NCBI GenBank assembly: GCA_035456985.1
Contig: DATICE010000260.1
Coordinates: 1-23,482 of the forward strand
Direction: 5' to 3'
From: SG8-41 sp035456985
GTDB taxonomy: Bacteria; Pseudomonadota; Gammaproteobacteria; Burkholderiales; SG8-41
DNA: 23,482 bases
Below, in pieces: positions 8,041-15,881 of the stretch. Within the stretch, counting starts at the first letter, position 1. Each line of letters begins with the position of its first letter. Both the position numbers and the translations under genes were made by a program. The notes under the pieces were generated by a model that worked only from the letters and a program-made list of their open reading frames with translations, had not been told where the DNA came from and searched no databases.

Positions 8041-8050
8041 CGAGGAGGAG
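8041..8050 (+). promoter_or_regulatory. Shine-Dalgarno of tctC (8053)
   Basis: GAGGAGGAG lies just ahead of ATG 8053. It supports strong translation of the binding protein compared with the weakly preceded tctA, as expected when the binding protein is needed in excess. Confidence 0.5.
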
Positions 8051-8052
8051 AC

Positions 8053-9033
8053 ATGAAATCCAAGTCAGGTACATTCATCGCCGCGCTGGTGCTTGCGGCA
8101 TCCGCATTTCCGGTTCATGCGCAGGGATTCACGCCCAGCAAGCCGATCGAGTTCTACACGCATACGGGCCCGGGCGGGGGCGGGGACGTGTTCGCCCGCG
8201 CCATTTCGGCCGCGATGGACAAGGAAAAGCTCGCGCCGGTGCGCATGCAGGTCATCAACAAGACCGGCGGCGGGGGTGCCACGGCGATGGCCTTCCTCGT
8301 GAACGAGAAGAGGGGAGACACGCATACCATCGCGGTCTACACGGGTTTGTGGATTACCAATCCCCTCATGCGAAAGGAAGCGAAAGTCACGCTGAAGGAC
8401 ATGACGCCGCTCGTCGGCCTCGTGCGCGAGCCGGCGATGATCGTGGTGAAGGCCGACTCGCCGTACAAGACGCTCAAGGACTTCATCGACGCGGCGAAAC
8501 AGAACCCGGGGCAGCTCAAGCAATCGGCTGGATCCATCGGCGCGCGCGACTGGGTGGTGCGGCAGCTGCTGATGACGAACACGGGGGCGAACTGGGCGTA
8601 CATTTCGTTCCCGGGCGGCGGGGAGCGCATCGCCGCGCTGCTCGGCGGCCACGTCAACATCATGCTGGTCGAGCCACAGGAAGCGGGCGAGCACATCCGT
8701 GCCGGAAACATGCGGGTCATCGCGCAGGTGACGGACAAGCGCCTCGCGGCGTTTCCCAACGTTCCCACGATCAGGGAGTCGGGATTCGACGTCCCCAACG
8801 TGCCGCAGGTGCGCGGCGTCGTCGGGCCCCCGGGGTTCCCGCCGGAGGTCGTCGCTTACTACGAGGATCTCTTCGCCCGATTCGTGAAGACACCAAGCTG
8901 GCAGAAATACCTCGATGACAACCTGTTCGAGGATGGCTTCATGCGCAGCGCGGAGCTTGCCCGGTTCTTCGACCAGCACGCGGAGACGACCCGCGCCATA
9001 CTCAAGGAAGGCGGCGTCAAGGTCGTGCGTTAG
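8053..9033 (+). CDS. tctC: TctC, periplasmic substrate-binding protein of tripartite tricarboxylate transporter (copy 1)
   Basis: The 326-residue protein has a clear Sec signal peptide, MKSKSGTFIAALVLAASAFPVHAQ, with cleavage after an AxA-type HAQ. Mature-domain landmarks are KPIEFYTHTGPGGGGDVFAR, INKTGGGG and the conserved ISFPGGGERIAALLGGHVN segment; the last third is GPPGFPPEVVAYYEDLFARF. It closes the tctBAC set and should deliver substrate to the TctAB permease beside it. It is close to the protein at 11597-12574 along its whole length; by eye well over half of aligned residues match, with a single-residue indel near residue 85. This is a paralogous pair. It is only distantly like the Bug protein at 2048-3016. 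The ligand is unknown. Confidence 0.95.
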   Translation: MKSKSGTFIAALVLAASAFPVHAQGFTPSKPIEFYTHTGPGGGGDVFARAISAAMDKEKLAPVRMQVINKTGGGGATAMAFLVNEKRGDTHTIAVYTGLWITNPLMRKEAKVTLKDMTPLVGLVREPAMIVVKADSPYKTLKDFIDAAKQNPGQLKQSAGSIGARDWVVRQLLMTNTGANWAYISFPGGGERIAALLGGHVNIMLVEPQEAGEHIRAGNMRVIAQVTDKRLAAFPNVPTIRESGFDVPNVPQVRGVVGPPGFPPEVVAYYEDLFARFVKTPSWQKYLDDNLFEDGFMRSAELARFFDQHAETTRAILKEGGVKVVR

Positions 9034-9104
9034 CGATTCCGCGGCATACTGCAGGACGCGGGCGGGACCGAGATGCCCGCTCGCGTACGGACGGTTCAAT
9101 CGGG

Positions 9105-9791
9105 ATGGAGCTCCGGGTGCTTTCCGCGGGCGCGATGCAGCCCGGACTGATCGCCGTTGCTCCGGAATTCCGCAAGCAATCGGGCCATGACCTGAAGGTT
9201 ACTTACGCAATTGCATCCGAATTGCGCAGGCGCATCGGCGGTGGTGAGATTGCCGACGTCGTGCTCGCCCCGGTTGCGGTCATCGCGGAGCTTGCCGATC
9301 GCAGGCGGGTTGCGGCCGAGGGGCAGGTCGCTGTCGGCCGCGTGGGCGCTGGCGTGGTGGCCCGTAATGACGCACCGTCGCCCGGAGTCGGCAGCGCGGA
9401 GGCGCTCAAGCGCTCGTTGCTGGACGCCGATTCCGTGGTCTACAACCGTGCATCGAGCGGTGTGTACATAGAGACGATGCTGAAGGAGATCGGCATATAC
9501 GAACAGATCCGGGACAAATTGATCCGCTACGACGACGGCACCGCAGTCATGCATCATCTGATGCGAGGCTCGGGCAGGGAATTCGGCTTTGGCGGCGTCA
9601 CCGATATCCTGATGTACCGGGACAAAGGGCTCCAGCTCGTGGGCCCGCTGCCGGAGGAAATCCAGAATTACACCGCTTACACGGCGGCGCTCATCACAGC
9701 GTCGTCCCACCCCGATGCTGCGCACGCATTGCTGCAGTTCCTTGCGTCGCCGCCCGGGAGGGCGCTGTTCTCGAATAATGGCATCAAATAG
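9105..9791 (+). CDS. ModA-like substrate-binding domain protein without signal peptide (second copy)
   Basis: The 228-residue protein is built like the one at 4733-5434. It starts MELRVLSAGAMQPGLIAVAPEF and carries IADVVLAPVAVIAELAD and VGAGVVARND. Next come a DADSVVYNRASSGVYIETMLKEIGI lobe and a GPLPEEIQNYTAYTAAL strand. It ends with ALLQFLASPPGRALF, typical of the C-terminal helix of ModA-like binding proteins. Again there is no signal peptide, and the in-frame upstream sequence (9066-9104) is hydrophilic, so it is predicted to be cytoplasmic. The match to the first copy is weak but covers the full length. It lies 71 bases after tctC and 17 bases before the MmgE/PrpD start. No molybdate transport genes are nearby. 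A cytoplasmic carboxylate sensor or chaperone-like binder is possible; function unassigned. Confidence 0.85.
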   Translation: MELRVLSAGAMQPGLIAVAPEFRKQSGHDLKVTYAIASELRRRIGGGEIADVVLAPVAVIAELADRRRVAAEGQVAVGRVGAGVVARNDAPSPGVGSAEALKRSLLDADSVVYNRASSGVYIETMLKEIGIYEQIRDKLIRYDDGTAVMHHLMRGSGREFGFGGVTDILMYRDKGLQLVGPLPEEIQNYTAYTAALITASSHPDAAHALLQFLASPPGRALFSNNGIK

Positions 9792-9808
9792 CACAAGGAA
9801 AAGTGAAT

Positions 9809-11179
9809 ATGACTTCCGGCAACGGAGTGATGGAGAAATTGATCGACTACGTGTCCAAGGCGAGGACGACTGCGCTGCCGCCGGAAGTGCTCACGAAGAC
9901 CAAGCATCACATCCTCGACACGCTCGCCGCGATGATTTCCGGGTCAACGCTCAAGCCCGGCAAGATGGCGCTGCGCTACGCCAAGCTGCACGCGGGCGGT
10001 CCGAAGGAGGCACAGGTCGTGGCGAGCAAGATGCTGCTGCCGGTGATCCCGGCGGCAATCGTCAACGGCATGCTCGCCCATTCCGACGAGACGGATGATT
10101 CGAACGGGAGCGCCGGGTTTCACCCCGGCTGCGCCATCCTGCCGGCCGCGCTCGGCATGGCCGAGAGAGAGAATTTGAGCGGCCAGGATCTGGTGCGGGC
10201 GGTCGCTCTCGGTTACGACATCGGATCGCGCACCAACAAGGCGCTCGGGCGCGACGCGCTCAGGGCGCGCAGCACGCTTCCCTTCAGCATCGCCGGCACG
10301 ATGGGAGCGGCGGCGGCGGCGGGGAGCCTCGCCGGCCTGACCACGCCGGAGCAGTATCGGTTCCTCTTCTCGTACGCGGCGCAGCAGGCCTCGGGCGTGA
10401 TGACCTATGCCCGCGACTCCGAGCACATCGAAAAGGCCTTTATCTTCGGCGGCATGCCGGCGCGCAACGGCCTCACTGCGGCAACCATGATCCAGACCGG
10501 CTTCACCGGCGTCTGGGACGTCCTGAGCGGCGACAACAACTTCTTCCTGGCGTTCACCGATTCGACCCGGCCGGCCGATCCCGATCTGATGGTCGCCGAG
10601 CTCGGCTCGCGCTACGAGATGATGCTCACCAACATGAAGAAGTATTGCGTCGGCTTCCCGGTCCAGACGGCGCTGGAAGCGCTGCTCCTCGCCGTCGCCG
10701 AGCATCGCTTCAAGGCGGCTGACGTGGAGGCGATCGAGACGCGCATCACCAAGTCCGGGGCGCACACGGTCAATAACCGGGAAATGCCCGACATCAACCT
10801 TCAATATCTTTTTGCTGTCGCTTTGACCGATGGCGGCGTCAGCTTCGAGGCCGCCCACGACGTCGACCGCATGAAAAATCCCGCGATTCGCGCGCTCCGC
10901 TCCCGAGTTACGCTCATTGGCGACCCGGAGATCCGCGAGGGCACACACGCGGCGATCGTCAAGGTGACGCTCAAGGGCGGCAGGACCGTTACCCAGAGAC
11001 TCGAGAGCTTCCGCGGCAAGGCCGATAACCCGATGTCGACAGACGAGGTGGAGAAGAAAGCGCGGGAACTCATCGAACCGGTCATGGGCGCTCGCAAGAC
11101 GAAAAAGCTGATCGAGACGGTCCGCGACCTGGAGAAGGTCAGGAAGGCGCGCGATCTCAGGGCGCTGCTGTCAGCCTGA
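9809..11179 (+). CDS. MmgE/PrpD family protein (2-methylcitrate dehydratase-like)
   Basis: This cytoplasmic protein of 456 residues belongs to the MmgE/PrpD family, which includes 2-methylcitrate dehydratase, cis-aconitate decarboxylase and iminodisuccinate epimerase. Landmarks are the N-terminal helix TKTKHHILDTLAAMISGS, NGMLAHSDETDDSN with the HSD-x-DD acid cluster near the active site, and GFHPGCAILPAALGMAE. It continues with the PFSIAGTMGAAAAAGSLAGL helix and a C-terminal lid with IETRITKSGAHTVNN. ATG 9809 was chosen over GTG 9803 because AAGGAA at 9795-9800 is 8 bases away. The family acts on tricarboxylates and other multi-carboxylate acids, which suits its place between Tct binding-protein genes. 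It probably acts on the imported acid, but the reaction is not determined. Confidence 0.92.
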   Translation: MTSGNGVMEKLIDYVSKARTTALPPEVLTKTKHHILDTLAAMISGSTLKPGKMALRYAKLHAGGPKEAQVVASKMLLPVIPAAIVNGMLAHSDETDDSNGSAGFHPGCAILPAALGMAERENLSGQDLVRAVALGYDIGSRTNKALGRDALRARSTLPFSIAGTMGAAAAAGSLAGLTTPEQYRFLFSYAAQQASGVMTYARDSEHIEKAFIFGGMPARNGLTAATMIQTGFTGVWDVLSGDNNFFLAFTDSTRPADPDLMVAELGSRYEMMLTNMKKYCVGFPVQTALEALLLAVAEHRFKAADVEAIETRITKSGAHTVNNREMPDINLQYLFAVALTDGGVSFEAAHDVDRMKNPAIRALRSRVTLIGDPEIREGTHAAIVKVTLKGGRTVTQRLESFRGKADNPMSTDEVEKKARELIEPVMGARKTKKLIETVRDLEKVRKARDLRALLSA

Positions 11180-11270
11180 TAGCTGCCGGGGTGCGGAACA
11201 GGGCTTGCCACGCTTTGGAGGTTGGAATAGATTTCCCCATCCTGCGCAACTGGAAAGGAAGACGAGAACC

Positions 11271-11576
11271 ATGGTCTCACAGCTTCGGATCTACACCATC
11301 AACAAGGGCAAGCTCGACGACTTCGTTTCCGGCTGGAAGCAGTTCGTCCACCCGTTGCACTATAAATTCGGCTTCACCATCGACCGCGCGGACGTAATCA
11401 GGGAGCGCAACGAGTTCGTCTGGATCGTTTCCTATAACGGCACAATGGAGGACTGGAAGGCCAAGCAGGAAGCGTATTACAGCTCGCCGGAGCGCAAGTC
11501 CGTAAGTCCCGATCCGGCCCAGCACATCGCCAAGACCGATCGCTGGTTCATCGAACCCGTGCAGCCCCGCAAATGA
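11271..11576 (+). CDS. NIPSNAP family protein
   Basis: The 101-residue protein has the dimeric alpha-beta barrel pattern of NIPSNAP/EthD relatives: an opening strand QLRIYTINKGKLDDFVSGWKQ, a middle strand with FVWIVSYNGTMEDWKAKQEAYY, and a final strand DRWFIEPV. No signal peptide or catalytic motif is obvious. ATG 11271 was chosen, with AAGGAAG about 10 bases upstream, because the family starts directly with this strand; an upstream in-frame extension to 11205 would add an unrelated leader. Its TGA overlaps an ATG (11573) belonging to the next reading frame, and the following tctC starts 20 bases on, so the genes are co-transcribed. Small proteins of this fold often sit in catabolic operons. 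The role here is unknown. Confidence 0.85.
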   Translation: MVSQLRIYTINKGKLDDFVSGWKQFVHPLHYKFGFTIDRADVIRERNEFVWIVSYNGTMEDWKAKQEAYYSSPERKSVSPDPAQHIAKTDRWFIEPVQPRK

Positions 11577-11585
11577 CCGACGAAA

Positions 11586-11591
11586 AAGGAG
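11586..11591 (+). promoter_or_regulatory. Shine-Dalgarno fixing the start of the second tctC
   Basis: AAGGAG at 11586-11591 is 5 bases before ATG 11597. It supports that start over the upstream in-frame ATG at 11573, which would put eight charged residues ahead of the signal peptide. Confidence 0.6.
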
Positions 11592-11596
11592 AAATC

Positions 11597-12574
11597 ATGA
11601 AATCGCAATCTAGAATAATGATCGCCGCATGCGTGCTCGCCGCTGCCGCGCTGCCGCTGCACGCACAGGGATTCAAGCCTACCAAGCCGGTGGAAATCGT
11701 GGTCCACACGGGCCCGGGCGGCGGCGCCGACGTGCTCGCGCGCTTCATCGCGAGCGCGATGGAAAAGGAAAAGCTCCTGCCGGTGCGCATGTTTGTCGTC
11801 AACAAGACCGGGGGCGGCGGGCAGACGGCGTTGTCCTACCTCGTGGAAAAGCGGGGCGACGCCCATACCGTTGCGCCTTTCCTCAGCCTCTTCTTCGTGA
11901 TACCGGCCATGCAGGCGGAGGCCAAGGTCACGATGAAGGACGTGACGCCGGTGGTGCGGCTGTTGTACGAGCCGGCGATGGTCGTGGTGAAGAATGATTC
12001 GCCGTACAAGACCCTCAATGACTTCATCGCCGCGGCGAAGCAGAACCCCGGGCAGCGCAAGCAGGCGGCGGCCTCGCTCGGCGGCCGGGACTGGATGGTG
12101 CGCCAGCTGCTGATGAAGAGCTCCGGGGCGAACTGGGTGTTCATCTCGTTCCCCAACATGGGCGAGCGCATTGCGGCGCTGCTTGGCGGCCACGTCGACA
12201 TGATGTTCCTCGAGCCGCAGGAAGTGGGCGAGCACATCCGGGCGGGCAACGTACGCGTGATCGCTCAGATCTCGGACAAGCGGCTTCCGCCGTTCCCGAA
12301 TATACCCACCGTTCGGGAGTCGGGCTATGACGTGCCGGACATTCCGCAGGTGCGCGGCATCATCGCCCCGCCGGGAATTTCGCGGGAGGTCCAAGCCTAC
12401 TGGGAAGACTTGTTTGCCCGGTTCGCGAAGACGCCGACCTGGAAGAAGTATCTCGAGGACAACGTGCTTGTCGATGCATTTCTGCAGGGCCCCGCGCTCA
12501 ATGCGTATGTCGACAGTTACTCGGAAACGTTGAAAGGCATCCTCAGGGACGGCGGCGTCAAGGTCGTTCGCTGA
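11597..12574 (+). CDS. TctC-family periplasmic substrate-binding protein (copy 2)
   Basis: The 325-residue protein has the signal peptide MKSQSRIMIAACVLAAAALPLHAQ. The mature part carries KPVEIVVHTGPGGGADVLAR, VNKTGGGGQTALSYLV, ISFPNMGERIAALLGGHVDMMFLEPQE, and ends in GGVKVVR just as copy 1 at 8053 does. The two proteins align end to end with one single-residue gap, so they arose by duplication. ModA-like, MmgE/PrpD and NIPSNAP genes now lie between them. No second TctAB pair is present in the window, so it may share the permease at 5942-7969 or act as a receptor-like orphan binding protein, as many Bug proteins are thought to. Residues in the region just after the signal peptide and around 85-105 differ most, which may reflect a different ligand. 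Confidence 0.94.
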   Translation: MKSQSRIMIAACVLAAAALPLHAQGFKPTKPVEIVVHTGPGGGADVLARFIASAMEKEKLLPVRMFVVNKTGGGGQTALSYLVEKRGDAHTVAPFLSLFFVIPAMQAEAKVTMKDVTPVVRLLYEPAMVVVKNDSPYKTLNDFIAAAKQNPGQRKQAAASLGGRDWMVRQLLMKSSGANWVFISFPNMGERIAALLGGHVDMMFLEPQEVGEHIRAGNVRVIAQISDKRLPPFPNIPTVRESGYDVPDIPQVRGIIAPPGISREVQAYWEDLFARFAKTPTWKKYLEDNVLVDAFLQGPALNAYVDSYSETLKGILRDGGVKVVR

Positions 12575-12601
12575 TGGGGAGCACGTGGCTGAATTAGCAG
12601 G

Positions 12602-13309
12602 ATGAAAAACGCCCGCCGTGAGCTGTTGAAACTGGCTTGCGGCGCGCTGGCGGGCGCGGGACTGGGCCTGCACCGGGCCGCGGCACGGGCGCAGAAGCCC
12701 GTGTTCCGCGACGCGGACCGCACGCGGGACAAGATCGTCGCGCTGGTGCGCGCCTTGCCCGGCGACGGTTCCCGGGCGATGCGCCACATCCAGAAAATCG
12801 AGCCGATCACCGACCTCAGCATTGCCGGGGTCACCGTGCCGCCGGAGCAGCTGCCGCTGATGGACTATTTCGTCGGCGATCTTCACCTGCGGTATTCCTT
12901 CGACGACCCCAAGTTCGTCTCGAGCGTGAGCGACGGCGACCTGAAGCGCCTCAGGCTGAAACGGGACCAGCTGCTTCCGCTGTCGGTCGAGAATTTCCGG
13001 CGCCTGTACCCGGGGATGAAGATCGAGTACCCGGTGCCCCAGATCGCGCTTGTCACCGAGGCGGGCAACCTGGAGCCCTGCCTGATGCTCGATGCCGCGT
13101 TCTGGGAGAAGGAGAGCAAGCGCAGGGGCAGCGGCGTCTTCGCCGCCGCTCCCGCCCGCGACGTCCTCATGTTCGCGGACCGTTCCGTGCGTGGAAACGT
13201 CGACATGTTGAAGAAGCTTGCCGTCGACGTTCACGCGGCGGCGGAGAAGGAAGCCCTGTCGAAGACGGTATTCCTCTGGAACTACGGGCGCTGGGAAGCG
13301 TTCGCCTAG
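12602..13309 (+). CDS. Tat-signal protein, DUF1444-like
   Basis: The 235-residue protein opens with a twin-arginine type leader: ARRELLKLACGALAGAGLGL, followed by an alanine-rich stretch ending near RAAARAQ. It is therefore expected to be exported folded through the Tat system. The mature part resembles DUF1444/YtpQ proteins. These features are DYFVGDLHLRYSFDDP, the DQLLPLSVENFRRLYP helix, CLMLDAAFW, and a C-terminal APARDVLMFADRS strand. That assignment is by motif impression and is uncertain. The start at 12602 lies 27 bases after the tctC stop, and the acyl-CoA dehydrogenase begins 8 bases after its stop, so it sits within the operon. DUF1444 proteins normally have no export signal, which makes the leader noteworthy. 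No catalytic residues can be named. Confidence 0.7.
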   Translation: MKNARRELLKLACGALAGAGLGLHRAAARAQKPVFRDADRTRDKIVALVRALPGDGSRAMRHIQKIEPITDLSIAGVTVPPEQLPLMDYFVGDLHLRYSFDDPKFVSSVSDGDLKRLRLKRDQLLPLSVENFRRLYPGMKIEYPVPQIALVTEAGNLEPCLMLDAAFWEKESKRRGSGVFAAAPARDVLMFADRSVRGNVDMLKKLAVDVHAAAEKEALSKTVFLWNYGRWEAFA

Positions 13310-13317
13310 GGGCTCTT

Positions 13318-14973
13318 ATGCCCTTCGTCCAGCCGCCGCCCGAGCTCGGCAATCAATATGTCGCCGACCGGGTGCTGCGCTCCTATCTCGCGCGCGTGCT
13401 TCCCGCCGACGTGCGCGCCGGAATCGAGCCGGAGCTTACGGCGATGGGCGAGCTCGCGGGCGGCGAGCTGTATCGTTTCCAGCTTGCCGACCGCCGGAAC
13501 GAGCCTGTCCTCACCCAGTGGGACGCGTGGGGCAATCGCGTGGACCGCATCGAGGTGTCGCCGGTGTGGCGCGAGGCGGAGCGCATCGCGGCCGGGCACG
13601 GGATCATCGCCATCGCGTACGAGCGGCGGCACGGCCAGTACTCGCGCGTGCATCAGTTTGCTCTCGCCTATCTGTTCACCCCGTCAACCGACCTTTACAG
13701 CTGCCCGCTTGCCATGACGGACGGGGCGGCGCGCGCGCTCATCGAGGCGGGCAACCGGACGCTGATCGAGCGTGCGGTGCCCCATCTCACGAGCCGCGAT
13801 CCGCGCGAGTTCTGGACGAGCGGCCAGTGGATGACGGAGGCGAGCGGGGGCTCCGACGTCGGGCTCACCGAAACCGTGGCGCGGCGGGAAAACGGCGGCT
13901 GGCGGCTCCATGGCCGCAAGTGGTTCACCTCCGCCAGCACCTCGCAAATTGCGCTGACGCTGGCCCGGCCCGAGGCCAATCCGCCGGGCGGCAAAGGACT
14001 CGCCCTCTTCTATGTCGAGACGCGCGACGCGCAGGGGCGGCCGAATCGCATCCTGGTCAATCGCCTGAAGGACAAGCTCGGCACGCGCAAGGTGCCGACG
14101 GCAGAGCTGACGCTTGACGGCACGCCGGCGGAGCTCGTGGCGGGAACCGGGGACGGTGTCAAGAACATTGCGCCCATGTTGAACGTCACTCGCACCTGGA
14201 ACGCGGTCGCGGCGTGTGCGCTCGCGCGGCGCGGGCTCGCGCTCGCGCGCGATTACGCCGGGAAGCGCGTGGCCTTCGGCGCGCCTATCGCGGAGAAGCC
14301 CTTGCATGCCGACACGCTGGCGGGACTCGAGGCTGAATACCAGGGCGCGCTGCATTTCGCGTTTTTCGTCGTCGAGCTGATGGGGCGCGAGGAAGCGGGC
14401 AAGGCAGGCGCGGAGCAGAAGAGCCTGCTGCGGTTACTGACGCCGATCGCGAAGCTCCTGACCGGCCGCCAGGTCGTGCACATCGTGTCGGAGGTCATCG
14501 AATCCTTCGGCGGCGCGGGTTACGTCGAGGACACCGGCCTGCCGCTGCTCCTGCGCGACGCGCAGGTGCTGCCGATTTGGGAAGGAACGACCAACGTGCT
14601 GTCGCTCGAAACACTGCGGGCGCTGGAGGGGGTCGGGGGACTCGCGGTTCTCAAGCGTGAAATCGGAATTCTGCTGCGCGGCGTGCGGGAGCCGGGTCTG
14701 GTGAGGATCTCGGCGCAGGTCGAGCGCGCTGTGGAGCAGGCGGAGGGCTGGCTCGCAGGTGCGAAAGGCGACGCGCTCGAGGCCGGAGCTCGGCGCTTTG
14801 CCATGACGCTGGGGCGCGCCGTGGAGCTGGCGCTGCTCGCGCACCACGCGCAGTGGTCGCTCGAGGAGGAGAAGGAGCGGCACACTCTGGCGGCGGCGCG
14901 GCGCTTTGCGGCGCACGGAGTGAGCCTGCTTGCGGATATGGACGCCGCCGACTCGCGGCGGCTTGCCGAATGA
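13318..14973 (+). CDS. AidB-like acyl-CoA dehydrogenase
   Basis: This 551-residue flavoprotein is longer than standard acyl-CoA dehydrogenases and matches the AidB/ACAD long form with an extra N-terminal region (about 1-150). Visible motifs are SGQWMTEASGGSDVGLTET (FAD contact), HGRKWFTSASTSQIALTLAR, the KDKLGTRKVPTAEL segment, FGGAGYVEDTGLP, and PIWEGTTNVLSLE, where Glu422 sits at the WEGT position used as catalytic base in many family members. The reaction would be alpha,beta-dehydrogenation of an acyl-CoA, although AidB itself is a DNA-damage protein with poor dehydrogenase activity. ATG 13318 is 8 bases after the DUF1444-like stop; the frame is open further upstream to 12637, but that stretch overlaps the previous gene and lacks family similarity. 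Next to a CoA-transferase island, a catabolic role is more likely. Confidence 0.93.
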   Translation: MPFVQPPPELGNQYVADRVLRSYLARVLPADVRAGIEPELTAMGELAGGELYRFQLADRRNEPVLTQWDAWGNRVDRIEVSPVWREAERIAAGHGIIAIAYERRHGQYSRVHQFALAYLFTPSTDLYSCPLAMTDGAARALIEAGNRTLIERAVPHLTSRDPREFWTSGQWMTEASGGSDVGLTETVARRENGGWRLHGRKWFTSASTSQIALTLARPEANPPGGKGLALFYVETRDAQGRPNRILVNRLKDKLGTRKVPTAELTLDGTPAELVAGTGDGVKNIAPMLNVTRTWNAVAACALARRGLALARDYAGKRVAFGAPIAEKPLHADTLAGLEAEYQGALHFAFFVVELMGREEAGKAGAEQKSLLRLLTPIAKLLTGRQVVHIVSEVIESFGGAGYVEDTGLPLLLRDAQVLPIWEGTTNVLSLETLRALEGVGGLAVLKREIGILLRGVREPGLVRISAQVERAVEQAEGWLAGAKGDALEAGARRFAMTLGRAVELALLAHHAQWSLEEEKERHTLAAARRFAAHGVSLLADMDAADSRRLAE

Positions 14974-14986
14974 GGGGTACGTCCTC

Positions 14987-15781
14987 CTAGAACAGCGAAC
15001 GGATGATACCGCCGTCGACGCGCTGCGCTGCGCCGTTGATCGCGCTAGCGCGCTCCGAGCACAGGAAGGCGATCTGGGCGGCGATCTCCTCCGGCTCAGC
15101 CCAGCGCTGGAGCAGTGAGGAGGCACCCGTCGTTTCGAAGTAGGCGGTTCGCATCTCGTCCACCGTTTTACCGAGCCCGGGCGCGATCTTCTCCAGGAAC
15201 GCTTCCACACCTTCCGACCAGGTGGGCGCAACGAGCGCGCTGTTGACGGTGACGCGCGTGCCCCGGGTGAGCTCGGCGAGGCTGCGCGCGATCGAGACCT
15301 GCGCCGCCTTCGACATCGCGTAGTGCGCCATGCCGGGATTGGGTTTGGCGCTCTGGTCGCTGGCGATGAACACGATCCGGCCCCAGTTCCGCTCGAGCAT
15401 TCCCGGAAGGAGGGCGCGCGACAGCCGTACCCCGCTCATCACGTTCAGCTCGAACATGTCGAGCCAGTCCCGGTCGGAGATCGCGGTGAAGTCCTTGACC
15501 TCGAAAAATCCGACGTTGTTGACGAGGATGTCGACTGGCCCGATCCTCGCCGCCGCATCCAGCACCTTGCGTGCGCCGGCAGCAGTTGCGAGGTCCGCGG
15601 CGATGCCGTGTGTCGCGCCATGCCGCGACAACGCAGACACGGCGTCTTTCACCGTGGCTTCGTTGCGGCCATTGACGATCACCCGTGCACCCTCGGCCGC
15701 CAGAGCCTCCGCGACGGCACGCCCGATCCCCATCGTCGAACCCGTCACGAGTGCGAGCCTGCCCTTGATCTCCAGATCCAT
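14987..15781 (-). CDS. Short-chain dehydrogenase/reductase (SDR)
   Basis: The 264-residue classical SDR has the coenzyme motif TGSTMGIG (residues 13-20), the NNVG motif (88-91), and the full catalytic tetrad Asn113, Ser141, Tyr154 and Lys158 (YAMSK). Arg39 after the second strand suggests NADP(H), though this is inference. It is a cytoplasmic Rossmann-fold oxidoreductase of an alcohol or ketone group. The start at 15781 is supported by AGGGGA about 8 bases upstream and by the family N-terminus; the frame runs open to 15955 but that extension would read antisense into the frnE-like gene. It converges with the acyl-CoA dehydrogenase (12 bases between stops) and diverges from the FrnE/DsbA-like gene. 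Substrate unknown; a hydroxyacyl intermediate of the neighbouring pathway is one option. Confidence 0.92.
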   Translation of the reverse strand: MDLEIKGRLALVTGSTMGIGRAVAEALAAEGARVIVNGRNEATVKDAVSALSRHGATHGIAADLATAAGARKVLDAAARIGPVDILVNNVGFFEVKDFTAISDRDWLDMFELNVMSGVRLSRALLPGMLERNWGRIVFIASDQSAKPNPGMAHYAMSKAAQVSIARSLAELTRGTRVTVNSALVAPTWSEGVEAFLEKIAPGLGKTVDEMRTAYFETTGASSLLQRWAEPEEIAAQIAFLCSERASAINGAAQRVDGGIIRSLF

Positions 15782-15881
15782 TGGCGTTTCCCCTGTTCCT
15801 TGGCGCATGTTAGATACAATCGGCGCGCCCAACAAACCGCAACTTGGTTTAAGATTCGGGTGGGCGCAACCGGAGAAGGAA
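15782..15881. promoter_or_regulatory. Divergent intergenic region, SDR / FrnE-like gene
   Basis: The 100 bases between two divergent starts must carry both promoters unless other genes drive them. A TACAAT at 15815-15820 could be a -10 element for the + strand gene, but no matching -35 hexamer is visible. A short inverted repeat AAACC-N7-GGTTT sits at 15834-15850. Neither is strong enough to call an operator. Confidence 0.3.
15872..15875 (+). promoter_or_regulatory. Shine-Dalgarno of the FrnE-like gene
   Basis: GGAG(AAGGA) at 15872-15880 lies 6 bases before ATG 15882. It shows that translation is set up to begin upstream of the in-frame TGA at 15927, not at the downstream TTG 15969. Confidence 0.6.

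Noticed and set aside
9058..9080. GC-rich hairpin (GCGGGC ... GCCCGC, 11-base loop) after tctC as a terminator.
   Set aside because: No T-run follows and the next same-strand gene is close, so I do not call termination.
11477..13234. A 585-codon open frame on the minus strand opposite the second tctC and DUF1444-like genes.
   Set aside because: It lies entirely antisense to genes with clear families, has arginine/histidine-rich composition with no domain I recognise, and is a typical by-product of high GC.
12637..13317. Upstream extension of the acyl-CoA dehydrogenase frame by about 227 codons.
   Set aside because: It overlaps the DUF1444-like gene in another frame and reads as low-complexity Arg/Gly/Ala sequence; family similarity starts at 13318.
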